A DNA stretch of 64,000 nucleotides from Mycolicibacterium chitae (GCF_900637205.1 NZ_LR134355.1:1178001-1242000), one strand, 5' to 3'; shown: positions 1 through 9,062, numbered from the stretch's first letter. The notes: generated by a model not told the origin, from the letters alone. Numbers and translations are program-made.

Positions 1-83
1 GGTCCGCGAGCTCGACGTTGCGCTGGATCTTTGCGCCCCCCGGTCGGTACCGCCGGTCACATCCTCTGATTAGGCTGAGCACC

Positions 84-1865
84 ATGTCAGCCACCGATGC
101 CCGTAGCTCCGTCGGCCTCCTCGACATCGCCACCCAGGTGCCCGGCGTGCTGATGGATACCCCGTCCATCCTGCGCGGCGTGACCACCGGCCTGCTCGCC
201 CGGCCGACCTCGAAGACCTCGATCGGCAAGGTCTTCCAGGAACGCGCCAAGAAGTACGCCGACAACGTGTTCATCAAGTTCGGCGACCAGCAGCTGACCT
301 ACGAGCAGGCCAACCAGACCGTCAACCGCTACGCGGCGGTGCTGGCGACCCGCGGGGTGGGCCACGGCGACGTCGTCGGGATCATGCTGCGCAACTCGCC
401 CAATGCGGTGCTGCTGATGCTGGCCACGGTCAAGTGCGGCGCGGTCGCCGGCATGCTCAACTACCACCAGCGCGGCGATGTGCTCGAGCACAGCATCGGC
501 CTGCTCGACGCCAAGGTGCTGGTGGTCGAGGACGATCTGGCCGACCATGTCACCGAATCCGGGGTCCAACTCGACTCCGGCGTACAGGTTTCCATCACGG
601 AGTTCGAGGGCCTGGCCGAGACCGCGCCGACCAACAATCCGGCGTCCGCATCGGCGGTGCTGGCCAAGGATCCGGCCTTCTACATCTTCACCTCCGGGAC
701 CACCGGCCACCCCAAGGCCAGCGTGATGACGCATCAGCGGTGGCTGCGCGCGCTGGCCATCTTCGGCGGCCTGGGCCTGCGCCTGACCAGCGACGACACC
801 CTGTACAGCTGCCTTCCGCTGTACCACAACAACGCGCTGACGGTCGCGGTGTCCTCGGTGCTCAACGCCGGGGCGACGCTGGCGCTGGGGGAGAAGTTCT
901 CCGCGTCGAGGTTCTGGGACGAGGTCATCGCCTCCGGCGCTACGTCGTTCGTCTACATCGGCGAGCTGTGCCGCTATCTGCTCAACCAGCCGGAGAAGTC
1001 GACCGACCGCGCGCACAAGGTGCGGGTGGTGGCCGGCAACGGCCTGCGCCCGGAGATCTGGGACGAGTTCACCGAGCGGTTCGGCATCGACCGGGTCTGC
1101 GAGTTCTACTCGGCCAGCGAGGCGAACACCGCGTTCATCAACATCTTCAACGTGCCGAAAACCACCGGTATCTCCTTCATGCCGCTGGCCTACGTCGAGT
1201 ACGACGCGGACACCGGCGAGCCCACCCGCGACGAGAACGGCCGCGTGCGCAAGGTCCCGGCCGGCGAGCCCGGCCTGCTGATCAGCCCGGTCAACCGGCT
1301 CTCGCCCTTCGACGGCTACACCGACAAGAAGGCCAGCGAGAAGAAGCTGATCCGGGACGCCTTCAAGGAGGGCGACGTCTGGTTCAACACCGGGGACGTG
1401 ATGAACCCGCAGGGCCTGGGCCACGCGTCGTTCGCCGACCGGCTCGGCGACACCTTCCGCTGGAAGGGCGAGAACGTCGCGACCACCGAGGTGGAGGCGG
1501 CCCTAACGGCCGATCCGCAGATCGAGGAGTGCACGGTCTTCGGCGTGGAGGTGCCGCGCACCGGTGGGCGCGCGGGCATGGCCGCGGTGAAGATCCGCGA
1601 CGGCGCCGACTTCGACGGCGTCGAGCTGGCCGAGACGCTCTACGACAAGCTGCCGGTCTACGCCGTGCCGTTGTTCGTACGGGTGGTCGAGGAGCTCGAG
1701 CAGACCACGACCTTCAAGAGCCGCAAGGTGGACCTGCGCGAACAGGGTTACGGCGACGACGTCACCGACCCGCTGTACGTGCTGGCCGGCCGGCGCGAGG
1801 GCTACATCCCGTTCCACGACGAGTACCCGGAGCAGGTCGCGGCCGGGCAGCGTCCGAAGGGCTGA
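84..1865 (+). CDS. fadD6: Long/very-long-chain fatty-acyl-CoA synthetase FadD6
   Basis: Activates long-chain fatty acids to acyl-CoA via an acyl-adenylate (ANL superfamily, FATP-like). The 593-residue product carries the AMP-binding P-loop TSGTTGHPKA from about residue 203, the YSASE motif at about 342, the FNTGD motif, and a C-terminal lysine region (TTFKSRKVDL). The ATG at 84 is chosen because it gives MSATDARSS and a length close to the 597 residues I recall for M. tuberculosis FadD6; upstream in-frame sequence lacks family character. The neighbours folP2 and gpgS follow as in M. tuberculosis. The last 25 bases, including the stop, are repeated 58 bp downstream. Confidence 0.93.
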   Translation: MSATDARSSVGLLDIATQVPGVLMDTPSILRGVTTGLLARPTSKTSIGKVFQERAKKYADNVFIKFGDQQLTYEQANQTVNRYAAVLATRGVGHGDVVGIMLRNSPNAVLLMLATVKCGAVAGMLNYHQRGDVLEHSIGLLDAKVLVVEDDLADHVTESGVQLDSGVQVSITEFEGLAETAPTNNPASASAVLAKDPAFYIFTSGTTGHPKASVMTHQRWLRALAIFGGLGLRLTSDDTLYSCLPLYHNNALTVAVSSVLNAGATLALGEKFSASRFWDEVIASGATSFVYIGELCRYLLNQPEKSTDRAHKVRVVAGNGLRPEIWDEFTERFGIDRVCEFYSASEANTAFINIFNVPKTTGISFMPLAYVEYDADTGEPTRDENGRVRKVPAGEPGLLISPVNRLSPFDGYTDKKASEKKLIRDAFKEGDVWFNTGDVMNPQGLGHASFADRLGDTFRWKGENVATTEVEAALTADPQIEECTVFGVEVPRTGGRAGMAAVKIRDGADFDGVELAETLYDKLPVYAVPLFVRVVEELEQTTTFKSRKVDLREQGYGDDVTDPLYVLAGRREGYIPFHDEYPEQVAAGQRPKG

Positions 1866-1924
1866 GGTACGAAGCCCTGAAGGGGCGCTGGCCCATCGAG
1901 CCGGGCAGCGTCCGAAGGGCTGAG
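1842..1924. repeat. Direct duplication of the fadD6 3' end
   Basis: The 25-bp sequence that includes the last codons and stop of fadD6 (1842-1866) recurs exactly at 1900-1924, just before the folP2 start. The offset is 58 bp, suggesting a local tandem duplication with a diverged middle. A similar arrangement is seen at the 3' end of kgd. Confidence 0.85.
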
Positions 1925-1948
1925 CACTCGCCTACTAACCTGGGCAGC

Positions 1949-2824
1949 GTGCAATCGACGTTCCTGGGGAAGCCGGTGGCGGGCGACCGCGCCCTGATCA
2001 TGGCGATCGTCAACCGCACACCGGACTCGTTCTACGACCGGGGGGCCACCTTCACCGACGAGGCCGCCAAGTCGGCCGTGCACCGGGTGGTCGAAGAGGG
2101 CGCCGACGTCGTCGACATCGGCGGCGTCAAGGCCGGCCCCGGGCAGGTGGTCGACGCCGACGAGGAAATCGCCCGCGTGGTGCCGTTCATCGAATGGCTG
2201 CGCGCGGCCTACCCCGAGCAGGTCATCAGCGTCGACACCTGGCGCGCCTCGGTGGCCAAGCTGGCCTGCGCGGCCGGTGCGGACCTGATCAACGACACCT
2301 GGGCCGGGGCCGACCCGGGCCTGCCGGAGGTGGCCGCGGAGTTCGGCGCCGGGCTGGTGTGCTCGCACACCGGCGGCGCGGTGCCGCGGACCCGCCCGTT
2401 CCGGGTCAACTACGGCACCACCAGCCGCGGCGTCGTCGACGACGTCATCCGGGAGGTCACCGCGGCGGCCGAGCACGCGGTGTCCGTCGGGGTCGACCGG
2501 GACGCGATCCTGATCGATCCCACTCACGATTTCGGCAAGAACACCCACCACAGCCTCAGTTTGTTGCGGCACCTGAAAGACCTTGTAAACACTGGATGGC
2601 CGGTCCTGATGGCCCTGAGCAACAAGGATTTTGTCGGGGAGACTCTGGGGGTGGGTCTGACCGAACGCCTGGAGGGCACCCTGGCGGCGACCGCGCTGGC
2701 GGCCGCCGACGGGGCGCGGATGTTCCGGGTGCACGAGGTCGGTCCCACTCGGCGCGTCCTCGACATGGTCGCGTCGATCCAAGGCAGGCGTCAGCCGACG
2801 CGCACGGTGAGGGGACTGGCATGA
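1949..2824 (+). CDS. folP2: Dihydropteroate synthase paralogue FolP2
   Basis: A 291-residue TIM-barrel protein of the dihydropteroate synthase family. It retains MAIVNRTPDSFYD (family MGIxNxTPDSF), SVDTW and LINDTW. The pterin-binding loop that is normally DIGGESTRPG reads DIGGVKAGPG, so the ESTR segment is replaced. M. leprae FolP2 is known not to provide DHPS activity, so folate synthesis by this copy is doubtful. The GTG at 1949 gives the best N-terminus. The stop overlaps the gpgS start by 4 bp (ATGA), implying translational coupling and hinting at a role near methylglucose lipopolysaccharide synthesis rather than folate; that link is inference. Confidence 0.9.
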   Translation: MQSTFLGKPVAGDRALIMAIVNRTPDSFYDRGATFTDEAAKSAVHRVVEEGADVVDIGGVKAGPGQVVDADEEIARVVPFIEWLRAAYPEQVISVDTWRASVAKLACAAGADLINDTWAGADPGLPEVAAEFGAGLVCSHTGGAVPRTRPFRVNYGTTSRGVVDDVIREVTAAAEHAVSVGVDRDAILIDPTHDFGKNTHHSLSLLRHLKDLVNTGWPVLMALSNKDFVGETLGVGLTERLEGTLAATALAAADGARMFRVHEVGPTRRVLDMVASIQGRRQPTRTVRGLA

Positions 2825-3765
2825 CGACGACACCGGAGCTATCCGCCCAGAACGCCTCACCCGGCGACACCTGGTGCAGCGACCACAGCTGGAGCCGGCC
2901 GTCCTGGACCATCGCCGAGTTGGTCGCCGCCAAGCGCGGCCGCACCATCTCGGTGGTGCTGCCCGCGCTCAACGAGGAGGAGACCGTCGCCTCGGTGGTC
3001 GGCAGCATCTCCCCGATGCTGGGCGGGTTGATCGACGAGCTGGTGGTCCTGGACTCGGGTTCCACCGACGACACCGAGATCCGGGCCGTCACCGCCGGGG
3101 CGCGGGTCGTCAGCCGCGAACAGGCGCTGCCGGAGGTGCCGCCGCAGCCCGGCAAGGGCGAGGTGCTGTGGCGCTCGCTGGCCGCCACCACCGGCGACAT
3201 CGTGGTGTTCATCGACTCGGACCTGATCGACCCGGACCCGATGTTCGTCCCGCGGCTGGTGGGGCCCATCCTCACCGGCGAGAACATCCACCTGGTCAAG
3301 GGGTATTACCGTCGTCCGCTCAAGGTCAGCGGCGAGGAGGACACCAACGGCGGCGGACGGGTCACCGAACTGGTGGCGCGCCCGTTGCTGGCCGCGCTGC
3401 GCCCCGAGTTGGGCAGCGTGCTGCAGCCGCTGGGTGGCGAGTACGCGGCCACCCGCGAACTGCTGACCGCGCTGCCGTTCGCGCCCGGCTACGGCGTGGA
3501 GATCGGTCTGCTGATCGACACCTACGACCGGCTGGGCCTGGCCGCGATCGCCCAGGTCAACCTCGGGGTGCGCGCGCACCGCAACCGCCCTGTGACCGAG
3601 CTGGCGGTGATGAGCCGACAGGTGATCGCGACGCTGCTGACCCGGTGCGGGGTGCCCGATTCCGGGGTGGGGCTGACCCAGTTCTTCGCCGACGGTGACG
3701 GTTTCACGCCGCGGACCTCGACGGTCTCGCTGCAGGATCGACCGCCGATGAACACCTTGCGCTGA
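2821..3765 (+). CDS. gpgS: Glucosyl-3-phosphoglycerate synthase GpgS
   Basis: Retaining GT81 glycosyltransferase that transfers glucose from NDP-glucose to 3-phosphoglycerate, the first step of methylglucose lipopolysaccharide synthesis. The 314-residue product shows the GT-A nucleotide-binding start (SVVLPALNEEETV), the metal-binding DSD motif at about residues 132-134 (FIDSDLIDPDP), and the conserved GGEYAATRELL segment. The ATG overlaps the folP2 stop by 4 bp. Length is close to the 324 residues I recall for Rv1208. Confidence 0.93.
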   Translation: MTTTPELSAQNASPGDTWCSDHSWSRPSWTIAELVAAKRGRTISVVLPALNEEETVASVVGSISPMLGGLIDELVVLDSGSTDDTEIRAVTAGARVVSREQALPEVPPQPGKGEVLWRSLAATTGDIVVFIDSDLIDPDPMFVPRLVGPILTGENIHLVKGYYRRPLKVSGEEDTNGGGRVTELVARPLLAALRPELGSVLQPLGGEYAATRELLTALPFAPGYGVEIGLLIDTYDRLGLAAIAQVNLGVRAHRNRPVTELAVMSRQVIATLLTRCGVPDSGVGLTQFFADGDGFTPRTSTVSLQDRPPMNTLR

Positions 3766-3836
3766 GTCCGGAGTTCATCCACAGGCGCTCGCCGCGGCGC
3801 CCTCGGGTGTCACGTCGATGAGGCAAACTCGACGGT

Positions 3837-4205
3837 GTGACGATGGTTCTGCTCTACCTCGTGGTGCTGGTTCTGGTGGCCGTGGTGCTGTTCGGCGTGG
3901 CCAGTGTGATCTTCGGGCGCGGTGAGCAACTGCCGCCGCTGCCGCGCGGCACGACAGCCACGGTGTTGCCGGCCTCCGGGATCACCGGCGCCGACGTCGA
4001 CGACGTCAAGTTCGCCCAGACCCTGCGCGGCTACAAGACCAGCGAGGTGGACTGGGTGCTGGAACGCCTTGGCGCCGAACTCGACTCGCTGCGCGGCGAG
4101 CTCGCCATCCTGCGCGGTGTGCACGGCGAGCTCGACGCGGACCCGGATCCCGACGGGGACGACGAGCCGACCGACGCCGACCGCAGCCGCCAGGACGCCC
4201 GGTGA
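3837..4205 (+). CDS. Small membrane protein with DivIVA-type domain (Rv1209 homologue)
   Basis: A 122-residue protein with one N-terminal membrane segment (about residues 3-23). A DivIVA-like region at about 55-100 contains FAQTLRGYKTSEVDWVLERL followed by a predicted coiled coil, and the tail is Asp-rich. The family is conserved in mycobacteria but has no assigned reaction; by analogy with DivIVA-domain proteins a role at the envelope or poles is possible. The GTG at 3837 is used (ATG at 3843 is an alternative). The stop overlaps the tag start by 4 bp (GTGA), so the two are probably co-translated. Confidence 0.82.
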   Translation: MTMVLLYLVVLVLVAVVLFGVASVIFGRGEQLPPLPRGTTATVLPASGITGADVDDVKFAQTLRGYKTSEVDWVLERLGAELDSLRGELAILRGVHGELDADPDPDGDDEPTDADRSRQDAR

Positions 4206-4786
4206 GCGCCGCCGAGGACGGCCGCACCCGGTGCGGGTGGGCCGAGCTGGCCTCGGCGGCCGATGCCCAGCTCTACCGCGACTACCACGACCAGGAGTGG
4301 GGCCGCCCGCTGCGCGGCACGGTCCCGCTGTTCGAACGGATCAGCCTCGAGGCGTTCCAGAGCGGCCTGTCGTGGTTGACCATCCTGAAGAAGCGGGAGA
4401 ACTTCCGGGCCGCCTTCGACGGCTTCGACGTCGAGACCGTGGCCGGCTACGGGGAGGTCGACGTGGCGCGGCTGATGGCCGACGCCGGCATCGTGCGCAA
4501 CCGGGCCAAGATCGACGCGACGATTGCCAACGCTCGCGCCATCGCCGAGCTCGACGGCGACCTGTCCGAGCTGCTGTGGTCGTTCGCGCCGGCGCCGCGG
4601 CCCAGGCCCGCGAGCCTGGCCGAGGTGGCGGCCAAGACCACCGAGTCGGCGGCGATGGCCAAGGAACTCAAGCGCCGCGGCTTCCGGTTTGTCGGTCCTA
4701 CCACTGCTTATGCGCTGATGCAGGCCACCGGAATGGTCGACGATCACGTCGTGACCTGCTGGGTTCCGACGGTCGAAGCGGTTTAA
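4202..4786 (+). CDS. tag: DNA-3-methyladenine glycosylase I
   Basis: Base-excision repair enzyme that removes 3-methyladenine from alkylated DNA. The 194-residue product has the family hallmarks: zinc ligands C11, H29, H182 and C186 (CGW, YHDQEWG, HVVTC), the LFERISLEAFQSGLSWLTIL block, and GFRFVGPTTAYALMQATG near the C-terminus. The GTG start overlaps the preceding gene by 4 bp. M. tuberculosis calls this gene tagA (Rv1210). Confidence 0.95.
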   Translation: MSAAEDGRTRCGWAELASAADAQLYRDYHDQEWGRPLRGTVPLFERISLEAFQSGLSWLTILKKRENFRAAFDGFDVETVAGYGEVDVARLMADAGIVRNRAKIDATIANARAIAELDGDLSELLWSFAPAPRPRPASLAEVAAKTTESAAMAKELKRRGFRFVGPTTAYALMQATGMVDDHVVTCWVPTVEAV

Positions 4787-4902
4787 CGGCCGGGTCTTGC
4801 ACACGTTGGTGCGTGCATAGGGAAGAATGGAGCAGGCAATCGGCAGTTCGTGCTGACCAGGTCCGGACCCATGGACCGGCTCAGATGTGGAGGGAGCACT
4901 CG

Positions 4903-5070
4903 ATGGCGGCCATGAAGCCCCGGACTGGAGACGGTCCTCTGGAAGCAACCAAGGAGGGGCGCGGCATCGTGATGCGGGTACCACTGGAGGGCGGTGGCCG
5001 CCTGGTAGTCGAGCTGACGCCGGATGAAGCGGCGGCCTTGGGCGAGGAACTCAAGAACGTCACGAGCTGA
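4903..5070 (+). CDS. DUF3117 small protein (Rv1211 homologue)
   Basis: A 55-residue protein (MAAMKPRTGDGPLEATKEG...) of the DUF3117 family, very conserved in actinobacteria and of unknown function. It is charged and soluble, with a likely beta-rich core (IVMRVPLEGGGRLVVELTP) and a final helix. The ATG at 4903 follows a purine-rich AGGGAG at about 4891-4896. Its stop lies 15 bp from the stop of glgM on the other strand, so the two genes are convergent. Confidence 0.85.
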   Translation: MAAMKPRTGDGPLEATKEGRGIVMRVPLEGGGRLVVELTPDEAAALGEELKNVTS

Positions 5071-5085
5071 CCGCCCCCGCGGCGG

Positions 5086-6255
5086 CTAGCTCGACACCTT
5101 TCGGTAGATCTCCAGGGTTTGCTCGGCAACGCGCGACCAGGAGAATTCCTCGATGCATCGCCGGCGGCCGGCTCGGCCATAGGCTGCGGCCCGGGCGGGA
5201 TCGGCGACCAACGCGTTGACCGCCTCGGTCAGGCCGGACTCGAACGCGCGCGGATCCGCGGCGTCGTAGTGCACCAGCGTTCCGGTGCTGCCGTCGTCGA
5301 CGACCTCGGGGATCCCGCCGACGTCGGAGGCGACCACCGGGGTGGCGCAGGCCAACGCTTCGAGGTTGACGATGCCCAGCGGCTCGTACACCGACGGGCA
5401 GACGAAAACGTCTGCCGCCGACAGAATCTCGCGGATGTCGGCGATCGGCAGCATCTCCCGCACCCAGAACACCCCGCTGCGCGCGGCGGAGAGTTCCGCC
5501 ACCGCGGCCGCCGTCTCGGCGGCGATCTCGGGGGTGTCGGGGGCGCCGGCGCACAGCACCAGCTGCACCTCGGGCGCGAAGCGATGGGCCGCGGCCACCA
5601 GGTGCGCGACCCCCTTTTGCCGGGTGATCCGGCCGACGAAGGCCACCATCGGCCGGGACGGGTCGACCCCCAGGCCGGCCAGCACCGACTCTTCGGCGAC
5701 CTCCGCAGGCGAAACCGGATGCCAGACGTCGGTGTCGATCCCGTTGTGCACCACGTGCACGCGGCCGGGATCGAGCTCCGGATAGACCCGCAGCACGTCC
5801 TCGCGCATCCCGGAGCTGACCGCGATCACGGCCGCGGCGGCGCCCAGCGCGGTGCTCTCCACCCAGGACGACACCCGGTAGCCGCCGCCGAGCTGCTCGG
5901 CCTTCCACGGCCGCAGCGGCTCCAGGGAGTGCGCGGTCACCACGTGCGGGACGCCGTGCAGCAGCGCGGCGACGTGCCCGGCCATCCCGGTGTACCAGGT
6001 GTGTGAGTGCACGACGGTGGCCTGCGCGGCGTCGTTGGCCATCACCAGGTCGGCCGACAACGTCGCCAGGGCCGCATTCGCGTCCGCCAGGCCCGGGTCG
6101 GGCTGGGCGACGGTGACGCCGGGGCGCGGGGCGCCCATGCAGTGCACGTCGACCTCGCAGAGCCGGCGCAGCTGCGCGACGAGCTCGGTCACGTGCACAC
6201 CGGCGCCGCCGTAGACCTCCGGCGGATACTCCCGAGTCATCATCGCCACCCGCAT
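5086..6255 (-). CDS. glgM: Alpha-maltose-1-phosphate synthase GlgM (formerly GlgA)
   Basis: GT4/GT5-type glycosyltransferase that makes maltose-1-phosphate from ADP-glucose and glucose-1-phosphate in the GlgC-GlgM-GlgE alpha-glucan route (established for Rv1212c). The 389-residue product has the N-terminal donor loop REYPPEVYGGAGVHVTEL, the central HNGIDTDVW and GRITRQKGV, and the C-terminal EPLGIVNLEALACATPVV with the E-x7-E nucleotide-sugar motif. It is divergent from glgC across 133 bp that must hold both promoters. Confidence 0.93.
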   Translation of the reverse strand: MRVAMMTREYPPEVYGGAGVHVTELVAQLRRLCEVDVHCMGAPRPGVTVAQPDPGLADANAALATLSADLVMANDAAQATVVHSHTWYTGMAGHVAALLHGVPHVVTAHSLEPLRPWKAEQLGGGYRVSSWVESTALGAAAAVIAVSSGMREDVLRVYPELDPGRVHVVHNGIDTDVWHPVSPAEVAEESVLAGLGVDPSRPMVAFVGRITRQKGVAHLVAAAHRFAPEVQLVLCAGAPDTPEIAAETAAAVAELSAARSGVFWVREMLPIADIREILSAADVFVCPSVYEPLGIVNLEALACATPVVASDVGGIPEVVDDGSTGTLVHYDAADPRAFESGLTEAVNALVADPARAAAYGRAGRRRCIEEFSWSRVAEQTLEIYRKVSS

Positions 6256-6388
6256 AGTGCTTGACGGTAGTGGCGCCGCCGCGAGCGCGCACCGCCGCCC
6301 GGGGTTCGGCGGGCGGATCCATGACGGGGTGAGGTGCCTTCGGCGTTTGGCCTAGCCGCATCCGGCGGGTGGCGATAGGTTTGAGCCC

Positions 6389-7603
6389 ATGAGGGAAGCG
6401 CCACATGTGCTGGGCATCGTGCTGGCCGGAGGTGAGGGGAAACGGCTGTATCCGCTGACCGCGGATCGGGCGAAGCCGGCGGTTCCCTTCGGCGGCGGCT
6501 ATCGGTTGATCGACTTCGTGCTGTCCAATCTGGTCAATGCCCGGTATCTGCGCATCTGCGTTCTCACGCAATACAAGTCGCATTCACTCGACCGTCACAT
6601 TTCACAGAACTGGCGGCTGTCCGGTCTGGCCGGGGAGTACATCACGCCGGTGCCTGCCCAGCAGCGGCTCGGTCCGCGCTGGTACACCGGTTCGGCCGAC
6701 GCGATCTACCAGTCGATGAACCTGATCTATGACGAAGATCCGGACTACATCGTGATTTTCGGCGCCGACCACGTGTACCGGATGGACCCCGAGCAGATGG
6801 TCCAGCAGCACATCGAGAGCGGCGCGGGCGCCACCGTCGCCGGGATCCGGGTGCCGCGCGCCGAGGCCACCGCCTTCGGCTGCATCGACGCCGACGACTC
6901 CGGGCGCATCCGGCAGTTCATCGAGAAGCCCGCCGACCCGCCCGGCACGCCGGACGACCCCGAGCAGGCGTTCGTCTCGATGGGTAATTACATCTTCACC
7001 ACCAAGGTGCTCATCGACGCGATCCGGGCCGACGCCGAGGACGACCACTCCGATCACGACATGGGCGGCGACATCATCCCGCGCCTAGTGGCCGACGGAA
7101 TGGCCTCGGTCTACGACTTCAGCAACAACGAGGTGCCCGGCGCCACCGAGCGCGACCATGGCTACTGGCGCGACGTGGGAACCCTGGACGCGTTCTACGA
7201 CGCGCACATGGACCTGGTGTCGGTGCACCCGATCTTCAACCTGTACAACAAGCGCTGGCCCATCCGCGGCGGGTCGGAGAACCTGGCGCCGGCCAAGTTC
7301 GTCAACGGCGGCTCGGCGCAGGAGTCCGTGGTGGGCGCCGGCAGCATCATCTCGGCGGCCTCGGTGCGCAATTCGGTGCTGTCCTCCAACGTCGCGATCG
7401 ACGACGGCGCCATCGTCGAGGGCAGCGTGCTGATGCCGGGAGTGCGGGTCGGGCGGGGCGCGGTGGTGCGCAAGGCGATCCTGGACAAGAACGTGGTGGT
7501 CGGTCCGGGCGAGATGGTCGGGGTGGACCTGCAGAAGGACCGCGAACGGTTCTCCATCAGCGCCGGCGGCATCGTCGCGGTCGGCAAGGGCATCTGGATC
7601 TGA
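6389..7603 (+). CDS. glgC: Glucose-1-phosphate adenylyltransferase GlgC
   Basis: Makes ADP-glucose from ATP and glucose-1-phosphate, the donor for GlgM. The 404-residue protein opens with the nucleotidyltransferase signature [21 protein letters not shown], has the allosteric/substrate segment [23 protein letters not shown] metal-binding text, and a C-terminal left-handed beta-helix ([13 protein letters not shown]... GPGEMVGVD). Length equals the usual 404 residues. It is divergently transcribed from glgM, so one intergenic region may co-regulate the pathway. Confidence 0.96.
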   Translation: MREAPHVLGIVLAGGEGKRLYPLTADRAKPAVPFGGGYRLIDFVLSNLVNARYLRICVLTQYKSHSLDRHISQNWRLSGLAGEYITPVPAQQRLGPRWYTGSADAIYQSMNLIYDEDPDYIVIFGADHVYRMDPEQMVQQHIESGAGATVAGIRVPRAEATAFGCIDADDSGRIRQFIEKPADPPGTPDDPEQAFVSMGNYIFTTKVLIDAIRADAEDDHSDHDMGGDIIPRLVADGMASVYDFSNNEVPGATERDHGYWRDVGTLDAFYDAHMDLVSVHPIFNLYNKRWPIRGGSENLAPAKFVNGGSAQESVVGAGSIISAASVRNSVLSSNVAIDDGAIVEGSVLMPGVRVGRGAVVRKAILDKNVVVGPGEMVGVDLQKDRERFSISAGGIVAVGKGIWI

Positions 7604-7626
7604 CGCCCGCCGGCCCCGCCCCTACT

Positions 7627-7688
7627 CGCGAGGGGGCGTGTCCCCGGCCGCCACGCCGTCAAGTTTCCGTATTCTGCGCACGCTCGCG
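7627..7688. terminator. Intergenic repeat / probable bidirectional terminator
   Basis: A 62-bp element between the convergent glgC and DUF4126 genes, ending in CGCGAG...CTCGCG arms and containing GGCGTG/CACGCC complementary segments. A near-copy lies at 30115-30168, interrupted by the IS110 element, also between convergent genes. Position and symmetry suggest transcription termination; this is inference. Confidence 0.55.
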
Positions 7689-7690
7689 CC

Positions 7691-8329
7691 CTATCGCTGA
7701 GGTTCGTGCCAATCGTCGGCGACGTCGACCGGCGGGGCGTAGCGCGCGTCCTTCTTGCGGCGCCGGATCCGCCGCCACAACCGCCACCCGGCCCAGATCA
7801 GGGCCGCCAGGATCACCAGCACCAGCAGCGGCAGCAGCAACGCAACGAACACCAGCCCGAAGCTGGCGACGTCTTCGACCGTCGACAGCACCGGCGCGGC
7901 CACCCCGGCGGTGGCGACGTTGGCCGCCGGCCGGACCGCCGATTTCGTCAGCGAGACCACCAGCGCCACAACAACTCCGATGAGCACCGGGACCCACTGC
8001 CCGGACTGGGCCCACTGGCCGGGGTCGGACACCGCCGCGGTCTGCGCCGCGGTGCCGGAGCCGAAGACGATGCCGCCGGCGGCGGGGCGCACGAACGTCT
8101 GCACCGTGTCGTTGATCGAATCGAGCGCCGGGACCTTGTCGGCGACGACCTCGACCACCAGGAGCACCGCCACGATGGTCAGCACCCAACCATTCTCGAG
8201 CCACGACCAGCCCTGCGGCAGGCTGACGATCTCGGTGAACCGCGCCAACACGCCGAGCATCAGCATCGGGATGTAGGCGTTGAGGCCGGCCGCGGTCGAC
8301 AGCCCGAGGCCGGTCAGCAGCTGCTCCAT
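7691..8329 (-). CDS. DUF4126 integral membrane protein
   Basis: A 212-residue protein with about four membrane segments (roughly residues 10-30, 48-66, 115-135 and 160-188) and a basic cytoplasmic tail (RRIRRRKKDARY). It has the DUF4126 opening LGLSTAAGLNAYIPMLMLG. Function is unknown. Its stop lies 3 bp from the intergenic repeat, and it is convergent with glgC. It is preceded by the isoprenylcysteine-methyltransferase-like gene on the same strand. Confidence 0.85.
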   Translation of the reverse strand: MEQLLTGLGLSTAAGLNAYIPMLMLGVLARFTEIVSLPQGWSWLENGWVLTIVAVLLVVEVVADKVPALDSINDTVQTFVRPAAGGIVFGSGTAAQTAAVSDPGQWAQSGQWVPVLIGVVVALVVSLTKSAVRPAANVATAGVAAPVLSTVEDVASFGLVFVALLLPLLVLVILAALIWAGWRLWRRIRRRKKDARYAPPVDVADDWHEPQR

Positions 8330-8368
8330 GGGATCAGTATGCGGACAACGGCCCCGCCGGGTGCCGGA

Positions 8369-9043
8369 TCACCACAGGTAGGGCACCATCCGGTAGCGCA
8401 CCCGGGCCCGATAGTCGGGATAGCCGGGCAGATCCTGCACCAGCATCTTCTCCTCGTCGACCGTGCGTACGATCAGCGCCACCACGCCGAGCAGGCCGGG
8501 CAGCAGACCCCAGAACGATCCGAGGCCCAGCGGGATGCCGACCAGCATCAGCGTCGCGCCGGAGTACATCGGATGGCGGACGATCCCGTAGAGCCCGCGG
8601 GCGACGAGTTCCTGTCCGGTCTGGATCTCGATGGTTCCCGCCGCCCAACTGTTCTGCAGCACAACCAGCATCGAGGCCCCCAGCCCGACGGCGGTCAGTC
8701 CAAGGCCGACGACGCAGAGCCAGACGGGCACGTGTGACCACCCGAATCGATGGTCGAACGCGCTGAGGACCATCGCGGCCAGGACCGAGGCCTGCAGCCC
8801 AAATACCGCGAGGCGCTGGATCGTTCGGGTCTCCGCGGCCGGGCCGACCCGCAGGCGCCGCTCGAGCACCTGCGGATGCCTGGTGGCCAGGTGCACCGTG
8901 TACGGGGTGCTCAGGGCCACCATCACCGCGATGAGCGCCCAGCCCTGCCAGTAGGCGAACGTGCCCGCCGGCCAGAACAGCAGCGCCACGGTGGCCACCA
9001 GGCCGACGACACTGGCGGCGACCGCGCGAAGGTTGAGGTTCAC
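8369..9043 (-). CDS. Isoprenylcysteine methyltransferase-like membrane protein (Rv1216c homologue)
   Basis: A 224-residue membrane protein, the same length I recall for Rv1216c, with about five hydrophobic segments. It carries the ICMT/PEMT-type SAM-binding pattern: GLYGIVRHPMYSG near residue 150, and later EEKML followed by YPDYRARVRYRMVPYLW. Family members methylate isoprenoid or lipid substrates in the membrane, but the substrate here is unknown. It lies downstream of the ABC exporter, separated from it by a long perfect hairpin. Confidence 0.85.
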   Translation of the reverse strand: MNLNLRAVAASVVGLVATVALLFWPAGTFAYWQGWALIAVMVALSTPYTVHLATRHPQVLERRLRVGPAAETRTIQRLAVFGLQASVLAAMVLSAFDHRFGWSHVPVWLCVVGLGLTAVGLGASMLVVLQNSWAAGTIEIQTGQELVARGLYGIVRHPMYSGATLMLVGIPLGLGSFWGLLPGLLGVVALIVRTVDEEKMLVQDLPGYPDYRARVRYRMVPYLW

Positions 9044-9062
9044 GTTGCTGCCTTTCTCTTGG

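Noticed and set aside
1..83. Possible coding end of an upstream gene at the left edge
   Set aside because: Only 83 bases are available and no recognisable protein end or RNA is visible.
434..1948. Upstream extension of folP2 in an alternative frame through fadD6
   Set aside because: The extension is an Arg-rich shadow of fadD6; FolP2 homology begins at GTG 1949.
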